Positions 1 to 8,923 are shown, numbered from the stretch's first letter. The stretch: 64,000 nucleotides of DNA from Sediminispirochaeta smaragdinae DSM 11293 (GCF_000143985.1 NC_014364.1:1426001-1490000); one strand, 5' to 3'. The notes: generated by a model not told the origin, from the letters alone. Made by a program: numbers and translations.

Positions 1-825
1 GACCGGCTTATGGCAGGCAAGGCTCCCACAAACGGGTCCTACCGGATTGCGGTATCAGATATTCCTCCGCTTCCCGAGTCGGCGGAATCGATATCTTCCG
101 GCCTCCTTCTTGCATCGGCCGAAGAACGGGTTGCCCCCGAAGCCGAGGAGCGTGCCGATGTTTCTGCTCTTGCCGAGCCTTCCCTTGCGGAAAAGGGTGA
201 GGAGCCGGGAAAGGAAGAGATACCCGCGGGACCGCTCCTTGCAGAGGGTGACGGTCCTCGTCCGCCTGCCGAGACGGAGTCTGAAAAGGATGCCGGGGCC
301 GCGGTTCCCGCCCCTCCCGAACGGCAGATTGCCTCTGTGATGGTCGACGAGGGTGAAAGTGCCGGTCCCATACCCGAAGATGCCGAACTTGTAATCGAGA
401 GCGCCGACGCCAGGCCTCCCCAGGTCGATACGGCGGAACTTGATGCAGAGGAAGCGTCAAAGAAAGCGGCAATCGAAACGCTCCCTGAAGCCGAAAAAGC
501 GGCTGTGGCGGTCGATACATCGTCCGAGTCGAAAGCGACTGTACCCCAAACGACTTCCGCACCGGTTCCCATTGATTCCTACCTCGTCAGGGACCTGGAT
601 GAGCATGCCTACTATCTGCAGATCGCGGTGGTTAAAGAGGCTGATGCGGCGGGAAGGCTTGCACAATCCCTCGCTTCCACCTATCCTGTAACCATCCATC
701 CCAAAGACGACGGAGCCGGCTATCGTGTGATGGTGGGGCCTTTACGCAAGGACGAGAGCGGCGCACTGCTGCTCAGTTTCAGAGCCGGTGGTTACCGTGA
801 CGCATTTTTACGAAAGGGGAACTAA
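1..825 (+). CDS. SPOR-domain protein, 5' end cut by window edge
   Basis: The frame is open from base 1, and the first ATG (base 10) is probably internal, so this is read as the C-terminal part of a longer protein. About 190 residues rich in Glu, Ala and Pro form a low-complexity linker. It is followed by a C-terminal SPOR domain of about 70 residues, beginning YYLQIAVVKEADAAGRLAQ and ending in a GYRVMVGP strand and a final helix. SPOR domains bind denuded septal peptidoglycan, so a periplasmic cell-wall or division role is expected (family knowledge). The missing N-terminus may carry a membrane anchor, a lytic-transglycosylase-like domain or another SPOR domain. ligA follows after 9 bases, suggesting co-transcription. 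The SPOR call is firm; the full architecture is unknown. Confidence 0.7.
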   Translation, partial: DRLMAGKAPTNGSYRIAVSDIPPLPESAESISSGLLLASAEERVAPEAEERADVSALAEPSLAEKGEEPGKEEIPAGPLLAEGDGPRPPAETESEKDAGAAVPAPPERQIASVMVDEGESAGPIPEDAELVIESADARPPQVDTAELDAEEASKKAAIETLPEAEKAAVAVDTSSESKATVPQTTSAPVPIDSYLVRDLDEHAYYLQIAVVKEADAAGRLAQSLASTYPVTIHPKDDGAGYRVMVGPLRKDESGALLLSFRAGGYRDAFLRKGN

Positions 826-834
826 ACCGCGGCA

Positions 835-2946
835 ATGAACGACGAGGTACAGAAGCAGAAAGAGAAGGCAACCGAGGAGGTCCGCAGGCTTGCGGATCTC
901 CTTTTCCGTTATAACCGTGCCTACTATATTGAAGGCAAGCCTGAGGTTTCCGATACCGAATACGACCGGCTCTTCCTTCGGCTTCAGGAATTGGAAGAGC
1001 AGTGGCCGGAACTAAAACGTGAGGATTCTCCTACCCTTCGGGTCGGAAGCGATCTTTCTTCCGATTTTCCGGAAGTGGAACATCGCGTTCCCGTGCTCAG
1101 TCTGGATAAGGCCTACAGTGTCGAAGAGTTACTCGGCTGGATGGGGCGCACCAGCGGCAGGGAGGCCTCGGGTCTCTCCTTTGTCGTCGAAGAGAAGATC
1201 GACGGGGTTTCCATTGTACTTTACTATCGGGGCGGGATCCTGGAGAGGGCTGTCACCCGGGGAAACGGTTATGTCGGTAACGATGTAACCGACAATGTCA
1301 GGACCATAGGTTCCGTGCCTCTCCGTCTCACCGAAGCGGTCGATATTGCCGTGCGCGGTGAGATCTATCTGCCCAAGGCCTCCTTCGAAAGCTTGAATCG
1401 GAAGATGGGAAATCTCTATGTGAATCCCCGGAACCTTGCCGCCGGAACCCTTCGGCGGGTCAAAAGCCGGGAAGTCGCAGAGGTACCCCTTACGATCTTC
1501 GTCTATGAAGGGTTCTTTTCCGACGGACCCAAAAGTCATCTGGAAATTCTGGAATATCTTCAATCCCTCGGTTTCAGGACCAATCGACGTGTCGGAATCT
1601 TTACCAACCGAACGGACCTTGCCGACTTTTCCAGGCGTCACCCGGACTGGCAGAGCGGAACCTGGGATGAGCTTGAGGGGTATGTGCGTACGAGTACCGA
1701 AGAGCGGGGAAGCCTCGACTATGAGATCGACGGTCTTGTCGTTAAAATAAATGAGCTGGATGTGCGGGATCGCCTCGGCTATACGGGACACCATCCCCGC
1801 TGGGCCATTGCATACAAATTTGAAAGCCCTACCGGCACTAGCATCATCAAGTCGATAGATATCCAGGTGGGACGCACCGGGCGAATCACCCCGGTCGCAC
1901 GGGTGGAACCAGTATTTGTAGGTGGTTCCACCATCAGCAACGTCACCCTCCATAACCAGGATTACGTTGATATGCTGGAGATTGCCGTGGGCGATCAAGT
2001 GAGTATCTCCCGCCGTGGCGATGTGATCCCCGCGGTAGAGGAGGTGGTGGCAAAAAATGAAAGCGGAAATCCCGTCTGGAACATGCCCCTTCTTTGTCCC
2101 TCCTGCGGAAGCAGCCTGCAAAAAAAGGGAGCCCATACTTTTTGTTTGAACCTCTCTTGTCCCGACCAGGTGCGAGGGCGACTTTTCTTTTTTATTGCCG
2201 CCGGACAGATGGATATCGATGGTCTGGGCCCCGAGACGGTGGACCTCATGATACGCGAAGGTTTCGTCAGTGAGCCTGCCGATCTTTACCGTTTCGATTA
2301 TGAGAGACTGCTCCCCTATCCGGGCTTCGGCGAAAAAAAGATCGAGGCGATAAGACGGGGGCTTGAGAAAAGTCTTACGCGCCCCTTTCATACGGTCCTT
2401 GCCTCCGTCGGAATCCCGGAAATGGGGAAAAAGGTTATCGAGCTGCTCATCTCCGCCGGTTTTCGTTCCATGAAAGCTATCTATGCCCTTGTGGACCAAA
2501 AAAATCGCGATGCCTTGATTGCGGTAAAGGGTATAGGTGAAAAGACCGTGGATACAATCTTTGAAGAGCTCGGTCGCGAGGCTGTACGCAAACGGATCAA
2601 TGAACTTGCAGAGGTGGGCCTGGCAATGGAGGAAGAAGAGAAACTCTCCATTGCCTCCGAACAGCTTATCTTCGCCGGGCAGAGTTGGTGTGTCACCGGG
2701 AGTTTTCAGCACTTCAATCCCAGGGGTAAGGCTATGGAACTGGTCTCCCGTTTCGGAGGATCGGTGGTAAGTTCGGTCTCGGGGAAGACAAGCCACCTCC
2801 TCGCCGGAGAAGGGGGGGGCAGCAAGTTGACAAAGGCAAGAAGCCTTGGAGTGGAGGTCCTCTCCGAGGAGGAGTTCCTCGACTTGCTCGCTTCCGCCGG
2901 GATCGAAATTCCTTCTGCCGATGCTTCGGGAAAGGGGGCTTCGTGA
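835..2946 (+). CDS. ligA: NAD-dependent DNA ligase LigA
   Basis: Seals nicks in duplex DNA using NAD+ during replication and repair. At 703 residues it is close to the usual family length. In order it shows the NMN-binding Ia region near the N-terminus (residues 20-60, with YNRAYYIEGKPEVSDTEYD), the adenylation motif EEKIDG with nucleophilic Lys121, the RGNGYVGNDVT and NPRNLAAGTLRR motifs, the OB-fold region, a four-Cys zinc finger (CPSCG followed by CLNLSCPDQ), helix-hairpin-helix repeats (GIGEKT) and a C-terminal BRCT domain (WCVTGSF to about residue 690). The ATG at 835 lies 9 bases after the SPOR gene. The stop codon overlaps the start of the following methyltransferase gene, so the three probably share a transcript. 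Confidence 0.97.
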   Translation: MNDEVQKQKEKATEEVRRLADLLFRYNRAYYIEGKPEVSDTEYDRLFLRLQELEEQWPELKREDSPTLRVGSDLSSDFPEVEHRVPVLSLDKAYSVEELLGWMGRTSGREASGLSFVVEEKIDGVSIVLYYRGGILERAVTRGNGYVGNDVTDNVRTIGSVPLRLTEAVDIAVRGEIYLPKASFESLNRKMGNLYVNPRNLAAGTLRRVKSREVAEVPLTIFVYEGFFSDGPKSHLEILEYLQSLGFRTNRRVGIFTNRTDLADFSRRHPDWQSGTWDELEGYVRTSTEERGSLDYEIDGLVVKINELDVRDRLGYTGHHPRWAIAYKFESPTGTSIIKSIDIQVGRTGRITPVARVEPVFVGGSTISNVTLHNQDYVDMLEIAVGDQVSISRRGDVIPAVEEVVAKNESGNPVWNMPLLCPSCGSSLQKKGAHTFCLNLSCPDQVRGRLFFFIAAGQMDIDGLGPETVDLMIREGFVSEPADLYRFDYERLLPYPGFGEKKIEAIRRGLEKSLTRPFHTVLASVGIPEMGKKVIELLISAGFRSMKAIYALVDQKNRDALIAVKGIGEKTVDTIFEELGREAVRKRINELAEVGLAMEEEEKLSIASEQLIFAGQSWCVTGSFQHFNPRGKAMELVSRFGGSVVSSVSGKTSHLLAGEGGGSKLTKARSLGVEVLSEEEFLDLLASAGIEIPSADASGKGAS

Positions 2947-3704
2947 TGGGACAGCCCATCGGTGAAGACGAGCGCTCCGCCGCCGAACTGCTTCAAAGCA
3001 GAGGCTGGGGAGTCGAGGCTCCCATGCAGTTTCGTTCCGACATGGAGGAAGCTTTTTTCTCTCTTTGGCGCCGGGTCGAACCCTTTACCATGACCAGCCT
3101 TGAACGGGGGTACGCCCTCTATCGCAGTGTCCTTCACCTTTTGAATCGAAAACTTCCCGGTTCTTTCATCGAGTGTGGGGTTTGGAAGGGGGGATCTGCC
3201 CTCCTGATGGCCCTGACCATTCTTGCGGAGGGGGCTAGGCCGAGGGATATCTATCTGTTTGATACCTTTCGGGGCATGCCCGAACCGGGAGAAGAGGATA
3301 AGATCGCCTGGAGCGGCGAGTCTGTTAAAGGGCGATGGAAGCGACAGGACTTTGCCGACTGGGCAGTAGGCAGGAAGGAGGTAGCCGAACGTATTCTTTC
3401 CATAGGCTATCCCCCGCAACGGCTCCATCTTGTTGAGGGGGACGTCGAAGAAACCCTTCCCCCCTTTTCCCATGAAGCGGGCCCCGTCGCCTTACTTCGT
3501 CTCGATACCGATTGGTATGCATCTACCCGAGTGGAGCTCGAAGTGCTTTATCCCCGTCTACAACGGGGAGGGGTTCTCATTATCGATGATTACGGCCACT
3601 TTACCGGTGCCCGAAAGGCTGTGGACGACTATTTTGGAGGAAGGGAAGATGCCCCTCTTCTTTCCCGTGTCGATTATACCGGCAGGGTAGGGGTAAAACC
3701 CTGA
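2946..3704 (+). CDS. TylF/MycF-family SAM-dependent O-methyltransferase
   Basis: A protein of about 252 residues of the TylF (macrocin O-methyltransferase) family. Visible motifs are the SAM-binding FIECGVWKGGSALLMA near residues 75-90, the acidic strand DIYLFDTFRGMPEP, the metal-binding LRLDTDWYAST and the catalytic IIDDYGHFTGARKAVDDYF. In characterised members the paired Asp residues bind Mg2+ and methylate sugar hydroxyls; the substrate here is unknown. ATG 2946 and an in-frame GTG at 2943 both overlap the ligA stop (2944-2946), so translational coupling is likely. The link to ligA is positional only. A role in glycan or surface-polysaccharide methylation is an inference. Confidence 0.88.
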   Translation: MGQPIGEDERSAAELLQSRGWGVEAPMQFRSDMEEAFFSLWRRVEPFTMTSLERGYALYRSVLHLLNRKLPGSFIECGVWKGGSALLMALTILAEGARPRDIYLFDTFRGMPEPGEEDKIAWSGESVKGRWKRQDFADWAVGRKEVAERILSIGYPPQRLHLVEGDVEETLPPFSHEAGPVALLRLDTDWYASTRVELEVLYPRLQRGGVLIIDDYGHFTGARKAVDDYFGGREDAPLLSRVDYTGRVGVKP

Positions 3705-3728
3705 TATGCCTTCCAAAAAGGACGATGT

Positions 3729-4073
3729 CTACCGATTTTTTCTCGGCCTGATGTAACTGTGCAGTTGTTCATTACTCCTCCCGCTTAAGGCAGCGATGAG
3801 AAGCTCGATGCTTTTCCGATAGTCGGGATATCGCAGCCCCAACCTCGATACGTAACGTCGTTCATTCTCGACCCGCTTTTGTTTCTCCCTTCCCAGTAAA
3901 CCGAAAAGAAAGCGGTAGTTTTCTTCTTCCAGGAAAAGAGCGACGATGGCAAGTTCCCGATCCGAACGACGCATCAAGCGATTGGATGATTCTGTAGCGG
4001 ATAGGGAATGCAGGAGCGAGATGAGCCTTGCTTCGGGGCTTTGCCCTTGGGGCCGCTTTACGGGATGATCCAT
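3729..4073 (-). CDS. Small hypothetical protein downstream of the PEGA lipoprotein
   Basis: A reading frame of 114 codons beginning MDHPVKRPQGQSPEARL. The open frame extends upstream to 4202, but that part lies inside the 3' end of the PEGA gene in another frame. The start at 4073 gives a 16-base overlap with the upstream stop (4058), a normal coupled arrangement. The protein is helical and charged (RRSDRELAIVALFLEEENYR, then a basic stretch), with no signal peptide and no recognised domain. Its helical periodicity vaguely recalls FliG-type repeats, but not enough for a call. It is convergent with the TylF gene. Confidence 0.55.
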   Translation of the reverse strand: MDHPVKRPQGQSPEARLISLLHSLSATESSNRLMRRSDRELAIVALFLEEENYRFLFGLLGREKQKRVENERRYVSRLGLRYPDYRKSIELLIAALSGRSNEQLHSYIRPRKNR

Positions 4074-5683
4074 ATTCCCCCACCGGCACTGTAGTCCCAC
4101 TCTCCCGATTCGGGATTCCACTCGATGCCTGAAGCAAGAGAGATTGTGGTAATGCTGTTTGGCAACAGCCAGTGCAATTCGAGCCCCGAGGAGATGGGCC
4201 ATGCCGCTGCAACCCCTTTCTCAAGGCTCTTGCTTCGTATCGCCGTGGAAAAGGCAAGGCTAAAGGGACCTGCATCCAGCAGAATGGCCCCCCTTCCATA
4301 GGCCCAGGCCGTCACCCTCCCTTCGCTTTCTTCTTCCTCATCACCAATCCGTTCGGTGCTGACCATAAGTTCGGGAGCCAGAGCCACGCGTATCGGGGAT
4401 AGGGAGAGCGAAAAGGGGAGGCTCAGGGATATACCGGTAAAATTGGTACAAGGATCGATCGAACTGTTGTGGAAATATCCCCCCTTCACCAGAGCGGCTG
4501 CCTCCGGAACTACGTTCCCTTCACCTTGGAAAAGGGTTTTTGACCACGAAAGGCTTCCGAAAGGAATATCGCTCCCCGGATTACGGGCGATCATACCGCC
4601 GGAGATGACTATCTCCTCTCCCTTTTTTCGTGCATATCGCAGGGAAGCTACAGCAGGGATCTGGTAGTCGGATCCTCCTGCGTGGGCTAAAAAGATCATC
4701 CCCGCCTGGAGGCTCCCTTGCGGAAGGCTCGGCGGCAGAGGGCAGAAAAGCGTTCCTGCCGCACCGTTGTAGACCGGACGGGAGCGCAGATCGATGCTGC
4801 GGTCCACCGCTATCGGAGTTTCAACACTCAAGGGAAGATCCCCCTGCATTGCCGTGATCACAAGCCGATATTCGCCCTCCCTCGCTATCTGCCCCTTCGT
4901 ATCCCTGCCATCCCAGACGATTCTATTTAAGCTCCGGGTAAAGCGCACCGGGAAGGGGCCTGCCACGATCTCTCCCCCTTGGCCGACGATGATCATGCTT
5001 CCGTCGCCCGGGGCAGACACGGTAACAGAGGCGATGACGCTGCCATATGTGCCTGGATCTGTCGGGTCAAATCGCTTCCGCGTAGCGGATATCTGTTCAA
5101 AAACAAAGGGAACCGGTACAAGATCGATCGATATACGGCTAAGCTTTCCTTCTTCAACGGCCACCGTTTTCCGTTCCGTTTCATAGCCGAAGGCACCGAT
5201 CTCAAGTTCGTAACTACCAACCCCGAGTTGTTCCTCTTTGCCCGGCGTGAAGGTTTTCCATCCGCTGTGAATTTCGGCATCCTGAGGGGTCGTTTCTATC
5301 AGCAGGGAACCCTCTATCGCTTTGAGAGATAGTTCGACCTTTGTATACTCATCGCCGATATGGGAGAGGGAAATCGAGGCTCTTCTATAGCCGCTTTTTT
5401 CCGCCTCGATCAGATAATTGCCCGTCGGAAGGTCCAGAAGAAGCGGGCTATTTCCCTTTACCTTTCCATCCACCTTGATCCGTGCACCCGTGGGAATGGT
5501 GACGATACGTACCCCCTGGTCGGCCTCTTCGAAATGCTGCTGTTGGTAGGAACTCTCGATAGCTGATGAGGGACCGGCCGCGGCTGCCTTACGAATGGCA
5601 GGACCTGAATAGGAGGTACATCCTTCCAGGAGCAATAGTACGCTCAGGCCTATGACCGCCGCCGAAATACGAAGAGGTTTCAT
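4058..5683 (-). CDS. PEGA-domain outer-surface lipoprotein
   Basis: 541 residues from the ATG at 5683. The open frame continues upstream to 6091, but that extension runs antisense to the next gene and was rejected. The N-terminus is a lipoprotein signal (MKPLRISAAVIGLSVLLLLEGC). Two PEGA-type beta modules follow: VRIVTIPTGARIKVDGK through FPVG-like LPTGNYLIEAEKSGY, and SLLIETTPQDAEIHS through GSYELEIGAFGYE. Next is a FlgD-Ig-like module containing FTRSLNRIVWDGRDTKGQ and REGEYRLVITA. The last 200 residues are beta-rich and end in an aromatic strand, compatible with an outer-membrane barrel-like or beta-sandwich domain. A perfect TATAAT (bases 5689-5694 read on the minus strand) lies so close to the ATG that the mRNA may have almost no leader. 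Function unknown; cell-envelope location expected. Confidence 0.8.
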   Translation of the reverse strand: MKPLRISAAVIGLSVLLLLEGCTSYSGPAIRKAAAAGPSSAIESSYQQQHFEEADQGVRIVTIPTGARIKVDGKVKGNSPLLLDLPTGNYLIEAEKSGYRRASISLSHIGDEYTKVELSLKAIEGSLLIETTPQDAEIHSGWKTFTPGKEEQLGVGSYELEIGAFGYETERKTVAVEEGKLSRISIDLVPVPFVFEQISATRKRFDPTDPGTYGSVIASVTVSAPGDGSMIIVGQGGEIVAGPFPVRFTRSLNRIVWDGRDTKGQIAREGEYRLVITAMQGDLPLSVETPIAVDRSIDLRSRPVYNGAAGTLFCPLPPSLPQGSLQAGMIFLAHAGGSDYQIPAVASLRYARKKGEEIVISGGMIARNPGSDIPFGSLSWSKTLFQGEGNVVPEAAALVKGGYFHNSSIDPCTNFTGISLSLPFSLSLSPIRVALAPELMVSTERIGDEEEESEGRVTAWAYGRGAILLDAGPFSLAFSTAIRSKSLEKGVAAAWPISSGLELHWLLPNSITTISLASGIEWNPESGEWDYSAGGGIWIIP

Positions 5684-5688
5684 GCCTC

Positions 5689-5729
5689 TATTATAACCAA
5701 AATTCCGGTAAGATCCTGCCTGATTTTGG
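5689..5729 (-). promoter_or_regulatory. -10 element and flanking inverted repeat between divergent genes
   Basis: On the minus strand TATAAT (5694 to 5689) lies six bases before the PEGA lipoprotein ATG. Just upstream is an inverted repeat CCAAAAT (5697-5703) / ATTTTGG (5723-5729) with a 19-base spacer, positioned where a dimeric regulator could bind. No good -35 was identified. Confidence 0.4.
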
Positions 5730-5743
5730 CCGAATATGGAGGT

Positions 5744-6313
5744 ATGAGGTTGCGGCTGCCATATCTGCTTTTTATCCTTCTTTTTCTCTCGACTTTTTGC
5801 CGTACCTCTATGATCTGGGCCCAGAACGCGGATCAGGCACAGCACGATCCTCCTCCTACCGGTTTCGGAGAAATTCAATTGGGCCTCTCCTTTGCGGATG
5901 CTGAAGAGGCTCTCAAACGCGATCCGAATTTTTCTTATCGGGGGAAAGCCGATGTCTCCATGCTGCGGAATCCCAACGAGCGGATGATCGAAACCGGCGG
6001 TCTTGGTTTTATTCGCCGGGCATACCTGCAATTTCATGATGATCGACTCTACTCCATTGTTCTCGATATTGACGGGCAGCTGATGGATCACTACGCTCTC
6101 TATACGACCTTTGTCGGCAAGTATGGCCCCCCTAATGTCTTTACGCCGGATGAGAGTCGGTGGCAGGGCGAAACGAATGCCTTCATTCTGGAGCGTAAGG
6201 GGCTTCGGGTGAAGTATCTTGATACAGAGCTTCTGGATGAGATTCGCCGCTCAGGGGCCATCGACCAATCCTTCGAGGAAATGACGAGGGATCGGTTTTT
6301 GCGGCAATTTTAA
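5744..6313 (+). CDS. Secreted hypothetical protein
   Basis: About 189 residues. GGAGGT at 5738-5743 fits two starts: ATG 5744, which is very close to it, or TTG 5750, which has ideal spacing. Both give a hydrophobic signal sequence (LPYLLFILLFLSTFCRTSMIWAQ) likely cleaved after WAQ. The mature part begins with a region reminiscent of small periplasmic proteins in which a GFGEIQLGLSFADAEEALK segment is followed by beta strands carrying FHDDRLYSIVLDIDG and KYGPPNVFTPDESRW. No family is confidently recognised. It lies 5 bases upstream of the DUF192 gene and is probably co-transcribed with it; it is divergent from the PEGA lipoprotein. Confidence 0.65.
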   Translation: MRLRLPYLLFILLFLSTFCRTSMIWAQNADQAQHDPPPTGFGEIQLGLSFADAEEALKRDPNFSYRGKADVSMLRNPNERMIETGGLGFIRRAYLQFHDDRLYSIVLDIDGQLMDHYALYTTFVGKYGPPNVFTPDESRWQGETNAFILERKGLRVKYLDTELLDEIRRSGAIDQSFEEMTRDRFLRQF

Positions 6314-6318
6314 CGGGA

Positions 6319-6768
6319 ATGGTGATGAGGCTAACTGTAAGGTTTCTCTTCGGCTTCTGTTTTTTCCTTGTACTGCTTTCCGGCTGTAAGGGGGAACAAA
6401 CCGTCAAGCTGCTTATCGGCGCGAAAGAATTTACCCTGGAAGTCGCAGATGATCAGCAGGAGCGGGTCAAGGGTTTGATGTTTCGCGAAAAACTGTCCGA
6501 GGATCGAGGCATGATCTTTGTTTTTGAACACGATCAGCTGCTCGGATTCTGGATGAAGAATACCGAAATTCCGCTCTCCATTGCCTACCTCGACGGCTCA
6601 GGTACCATTGTCGATATTCTGCCGATGATACCGCATGATCTGCAACCGGTATACTCTTCAAGGTCGGTCAGATATGCCATAGAGCTGAACCGCGGAGCAT
6701 TCGAGACTGCCGGTGTAAGGGAGGGAGATCGCATCGATCTTGCTCCCCTGACATCGCGGCAGCCTTAA
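6319..6768 (+). CDS. DUF192 lipoprotein
   Basis: 149 residues from ATG 6319, with alternative starts at 6322 and 6325. A lipoprotein-type signal (FLFGFCFFLVLLSGC) precedes a DUF192 domain: the family hallmark VKGLMFREKL, then GMIFVFE, LGFWMKNTEIPLSIAYLD, and RYAIELNRG near the C-terminus. DUF192 proteins are small, secreted and beta-rich; their function is not established. The stop lies inside a short hairpin (GGCAGCC/GGCTGTC, about 6758-6776) that may help end transcription against the convergent xseB. Confidence 0.88.
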   Translation: MVMRLTVRFLFGFCFFLVLLSGCKGEQTVKLLIGAKEFTLEVADDQQERVKGLMFREKLSEDRGMIFVFEHDQLLGFWMKNTEIPLSIAYLDGSGTIVDILPMIPHDLQPVYSSRSVRYAIELNRGAFETAGVREGDRIDLAPLTSRQP

Positions 6769-6788
6769 CGGCTGTCGGCTTGAAGCGA

Positions 6789-7013
6789 CTACTGCCCGAA
6801 AAGCTCCAGGTTCGGTGTTTCGTCCGGGGCTTCCGGTTCATTGACGAGTATTTCGATCCTCCGTTCTATCTTCGAAAGCTCCTTTTCAAGCCCCTTTGCA
6901 AGGTCCATTCCCTCTTCGAAGGTTGCCATCGCTTCAGCCAGGGAAAGGCTCCCTTTTCTCAGTTGATCATTTAGTTCTTCAAGTCGGGCCATCCGTTCTT
7001 CAAAGCTTTTCAC
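6789..7013 (-). CDS. xseB: Exodeoxyribonuclease VII small subunit
   Basis: 74 residues with the XseB signature: SFEERMARLEELNDQLRKG, then LSLAEAMATFEEGMDLAKG, then a helix ending in EILV. The start overlaps the xseA stop by 14 bases, the usual xseA-xseB coupling. Several small subunits bind one XseA to form the processive single-strand exonuclease that yields oligonucleotides. Confidence 0.95.
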   Translation of the reverse strand: MKSFEERMARLEELNDQLRKGSLSLAEAMATFEEGMDLAKGLEKELSKIERRIEILVNEPEAPDETPNLELFGQ

Positions 7014-8223
7014 TGTGTATCTCCTCTATCGTTGCATCTACCGACCCCTTTGCCAAGCGAATGCAAAGTGCTTCCCCAAGCCTCTCTTCCGCTGCGTCGG
7101 TAACCAGGCCGTTATCCCGTTTTCGGCTTACCACCGCATACCCCTTTTGGAGAATTGCCAGGGGGTTTGATGTCTCCAGCTCCTTGATAATCAGGGCCAG
7201 GCGATGGCGCTCAGCCGTTATCTTCTCGCCTATGGCCCTGACCGCCTCTTCCCGTTGATCGTCAAGCTCAAGGCGCCGCGGTTGGAGCAGTCGCTGCATC
7301 CGCTCTTTCATCTCCTCGCCTGAGAAACGCTGAAGGAGGATTCTTGCCTTTTCTGCGCCGCGAAGCAGATTATCTCGCATCTCTCCCGCGATAGCCCCGA
7401 CCCTCAGCAACAACGCTTCACGTTCCTCGCAGACAAGTTCCGCCGCGGCCGAGGGGGTGGGGGCCCTGAGGTCAGCCGCAAGATCCGAAAGGGCCGTATC
7501 CGTCTCATGCCCGACCGCTGAGATGATGGGAATCGTGCTTTCGGCAACTGCCCTGGCCACCGCTTCTTCACTAAAGGGCAAGAGGTCTTCGAGACTGCCG
7601 CCTCCCCGTCCGATGATGATGACCTCTCCCATGTTGTAGCGATTCGCCCTTCTGATTTGGGCCGCTATCTGCTCGGCGGCTCCGTCTCCCTGAACCAAGG
7701 TAGGTAAAATGGTGATATCGACCCCTGCACCTCGACGCCCCAGTACCTGCAGAATGTCACGTAGGGCGGCTCCCGTGGGACTGGTGATCACCGCGACCCG
7801 CGCTGGAAAGGGTGGGATGGGTTTCTTCTTCTCCAGGTCGAACAATCCCTCGGCGGCAAGCCTGCGTTTGCGTTCTTCCAGCATCGCAAGGATAGCCCCC
7901 TCGCCCGAACGGACCATGGTGTCGCATATGATCTGGTAGTTCCCGCGTTTTTCATAGACAGAGAGATTTCCGCTTATCTTGACCGTTATCCCGTCTTCCG
8001 GGTAGAAATCGACCCTCGCACTCTTTCCCCGAAACATGACAGCACTGATGACCGCGTCCTGATCCTTAAGGGAAAAATACCAATGGCCGGCTGCAGAGGG
8101 ACGAAAATTCGATATCTCGCCCTCCACCGCAACCGATGAGAAGCCGCTTTCGAGCCGCTCCTTGATGAGAGCCGTAAGCCCGGAGACGGTGTAAAAGGCT
8201 TTGGATTCCTCTTCGAATAGCAT
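7000..8223 (-). CDS. xseA: Exodeoxyribonuclease VII large subunit
   Basis: 407 residues, typical of XseA. It has an N-terminal OB-fold (VEGEISNFRPSAAGHWYFSLKDQ, MFRGKSARVDF, VYEKRGNYQIICD), then the catalytic domain with RVAVITSPTGAALRDIL, IIIGRGGGSLEDLLPFSEEAVARA and SAVGHETDTALSDLAADLRAPTPSAAAE, and a coiled-coil C-terminal part that binds XseB, ending GYAVV plus the final strand. It lies 49 bases downstream of the TPR gene on the same strand and may share its promoter. Confidence 0.97.
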   Translation of the reverse strand: MLFEEESKAFYTVSGLTALIKERLESGFSSVAVEGEISNFRPSAAGHWYFSLKDQDAVISAVMFRGKSARVDFYPEDGITVKISGNLSVYEKRGNYQIICDTMVRSGEGAILAMLEERKRRLAAEGLFDLEKKKPIPPFPARVAVITSPTGAALRDILQVLGRRGAGVDITILPTLVQGDGAAEQIAAQIRRANRYNMGEVIIIGRGGGSLEDLLPFSEEAVARAVAESTIPIISAVGHETDTALSDLAADLRAPTPSAAAELVCEEREALLLRVGAIAGEMRDNLLRGAEKARILLQRFSGEEMKERMQRLLQPRRLELDDQREEAVRAIGEKITAERHRLALIIKELETSNPLAILQKGYAVVSRKRDNGLVTDAAEERLGEALCIRLAKGSVDATIEEIHSEKL

Positions 8224-8272
8224 GCCGACATCCTATACGTAAAACAAACCAACCGCAATTATGCCTTACGGA

Positions 8273-8866
8273 TTAATCCTTTGTTTTTGGACGTTCCCTC
8301 GTTTCAATCTGTTTATGAATACGTTTAAGATTCACCCTTGCAAGGGTTCTGAACTCTTCCGGAGTCGGAACCTTAAGCACTCCTTCAAGCAGGGGTTCCG
8401 CTTCGGCCGGTCGTCCGGCAAGCATGTAGGCCATGGCAAGAGCATACATGGTCCGGTAGTCGTCGGGGCCAAGTTCATTTGACTGTTCAAGCCTCCGAAT
8501 GCTTTTCCCCTCTTCTCCGAGGTGGTGATATACGACTCCGAGGTTGCGCTCTATGGATGGATTTCGATCATCCAGTCGTTCAGCCTCCTCAAGTATCTCT
8601 CTGCTCAGCCCATAATTTCCAAGTTTGAAGTGGGAACAGCCCAGGGCCTCCAATGCCTTTGCATCATCTCCCCACCGTTTCCTATAGTAATCGAGGGCCT
8701 TAACCGCTTTCCCTGCCTCTCCGCTTTCCATCCATGCGGTACCGGCAAGCCGAAGTGCTTCCCTCTCGTCCGGCTCTTCCCTGAGAATTTCAGTCAGGAT
8801 TTCAAGCGCGTCAAGGTAACGATTATCCATTATAAGCAGCTGTGCTCTTTGTATTCGTTCTTCCAT
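8273..8866 (-). CDS. TPR-repeat protein
   Basis: 197 residues made almost entirely of tetratricopeptide repeats (for example RYLDALEILTEILREEPDE, ALGCSHFKLGNYGLSREILE, NLGVVYHHLGEEGKSIRRLE, ALAMAYMLAGRPAEAEPLLE). No signal peptide is seen, so it is probably a cytoplasmic scaffold for protein contacts; the partner cannot be told from sequence. AGAGGG just upstream of ATG 8866 serves as ribosome-binding site. It is divergent from the alpha-glucosidase gene across a 57-base AT-rich spacer. Confidence 0.8.
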   Translation of the reverse strand: MEERIQRAQLLIMDNRYLDALEILTEILREEPDEREALRLAGTAWMESGEAGKAVKALDYYRKRWGDDAKALEALGCSHFKLGNYGLSREILEEAERLDDRNPSIERNLGVVYHHLGEEGKSIRRLEQSNELGPDDYRTMYALAMAYMLAGRPAEAEPLLEGVLKVPTPEEFRTLARVNLKRIHKQIETRERPKTKD

Positions 8867-8879
8867 CTTGCCCTCTGGC

Positions 8880-8890
8880 TATAATATAAT
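8880..8890 (+). promoter_or_regulatory. Two overlapping TATAAT -10 elements upstream of the glucosidase
   Basis: TATAAT occurs at 8880-8885 and again at 8885-8890, about 35-45 bases before the alpha-glucosidase start. No convincing -35 is present. Read on the other strand the same bases give TATTAT, so the element could also serve the divergent TPR gene. Confidence 0.45.
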
Positions 8891-8923
8891 GACGGCTGAG
8901 AAAAAAGGGAAACGGGGGATGCA

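Noticed and set aside
1129-2796. Long antisense open frame (about 555 codons) opposite ligA
   Set aside because: It mirrors a highly conserved real gene, has no recognisable motifs and no start context; high GC at third positions of ligA suppresses stops on the other strand.
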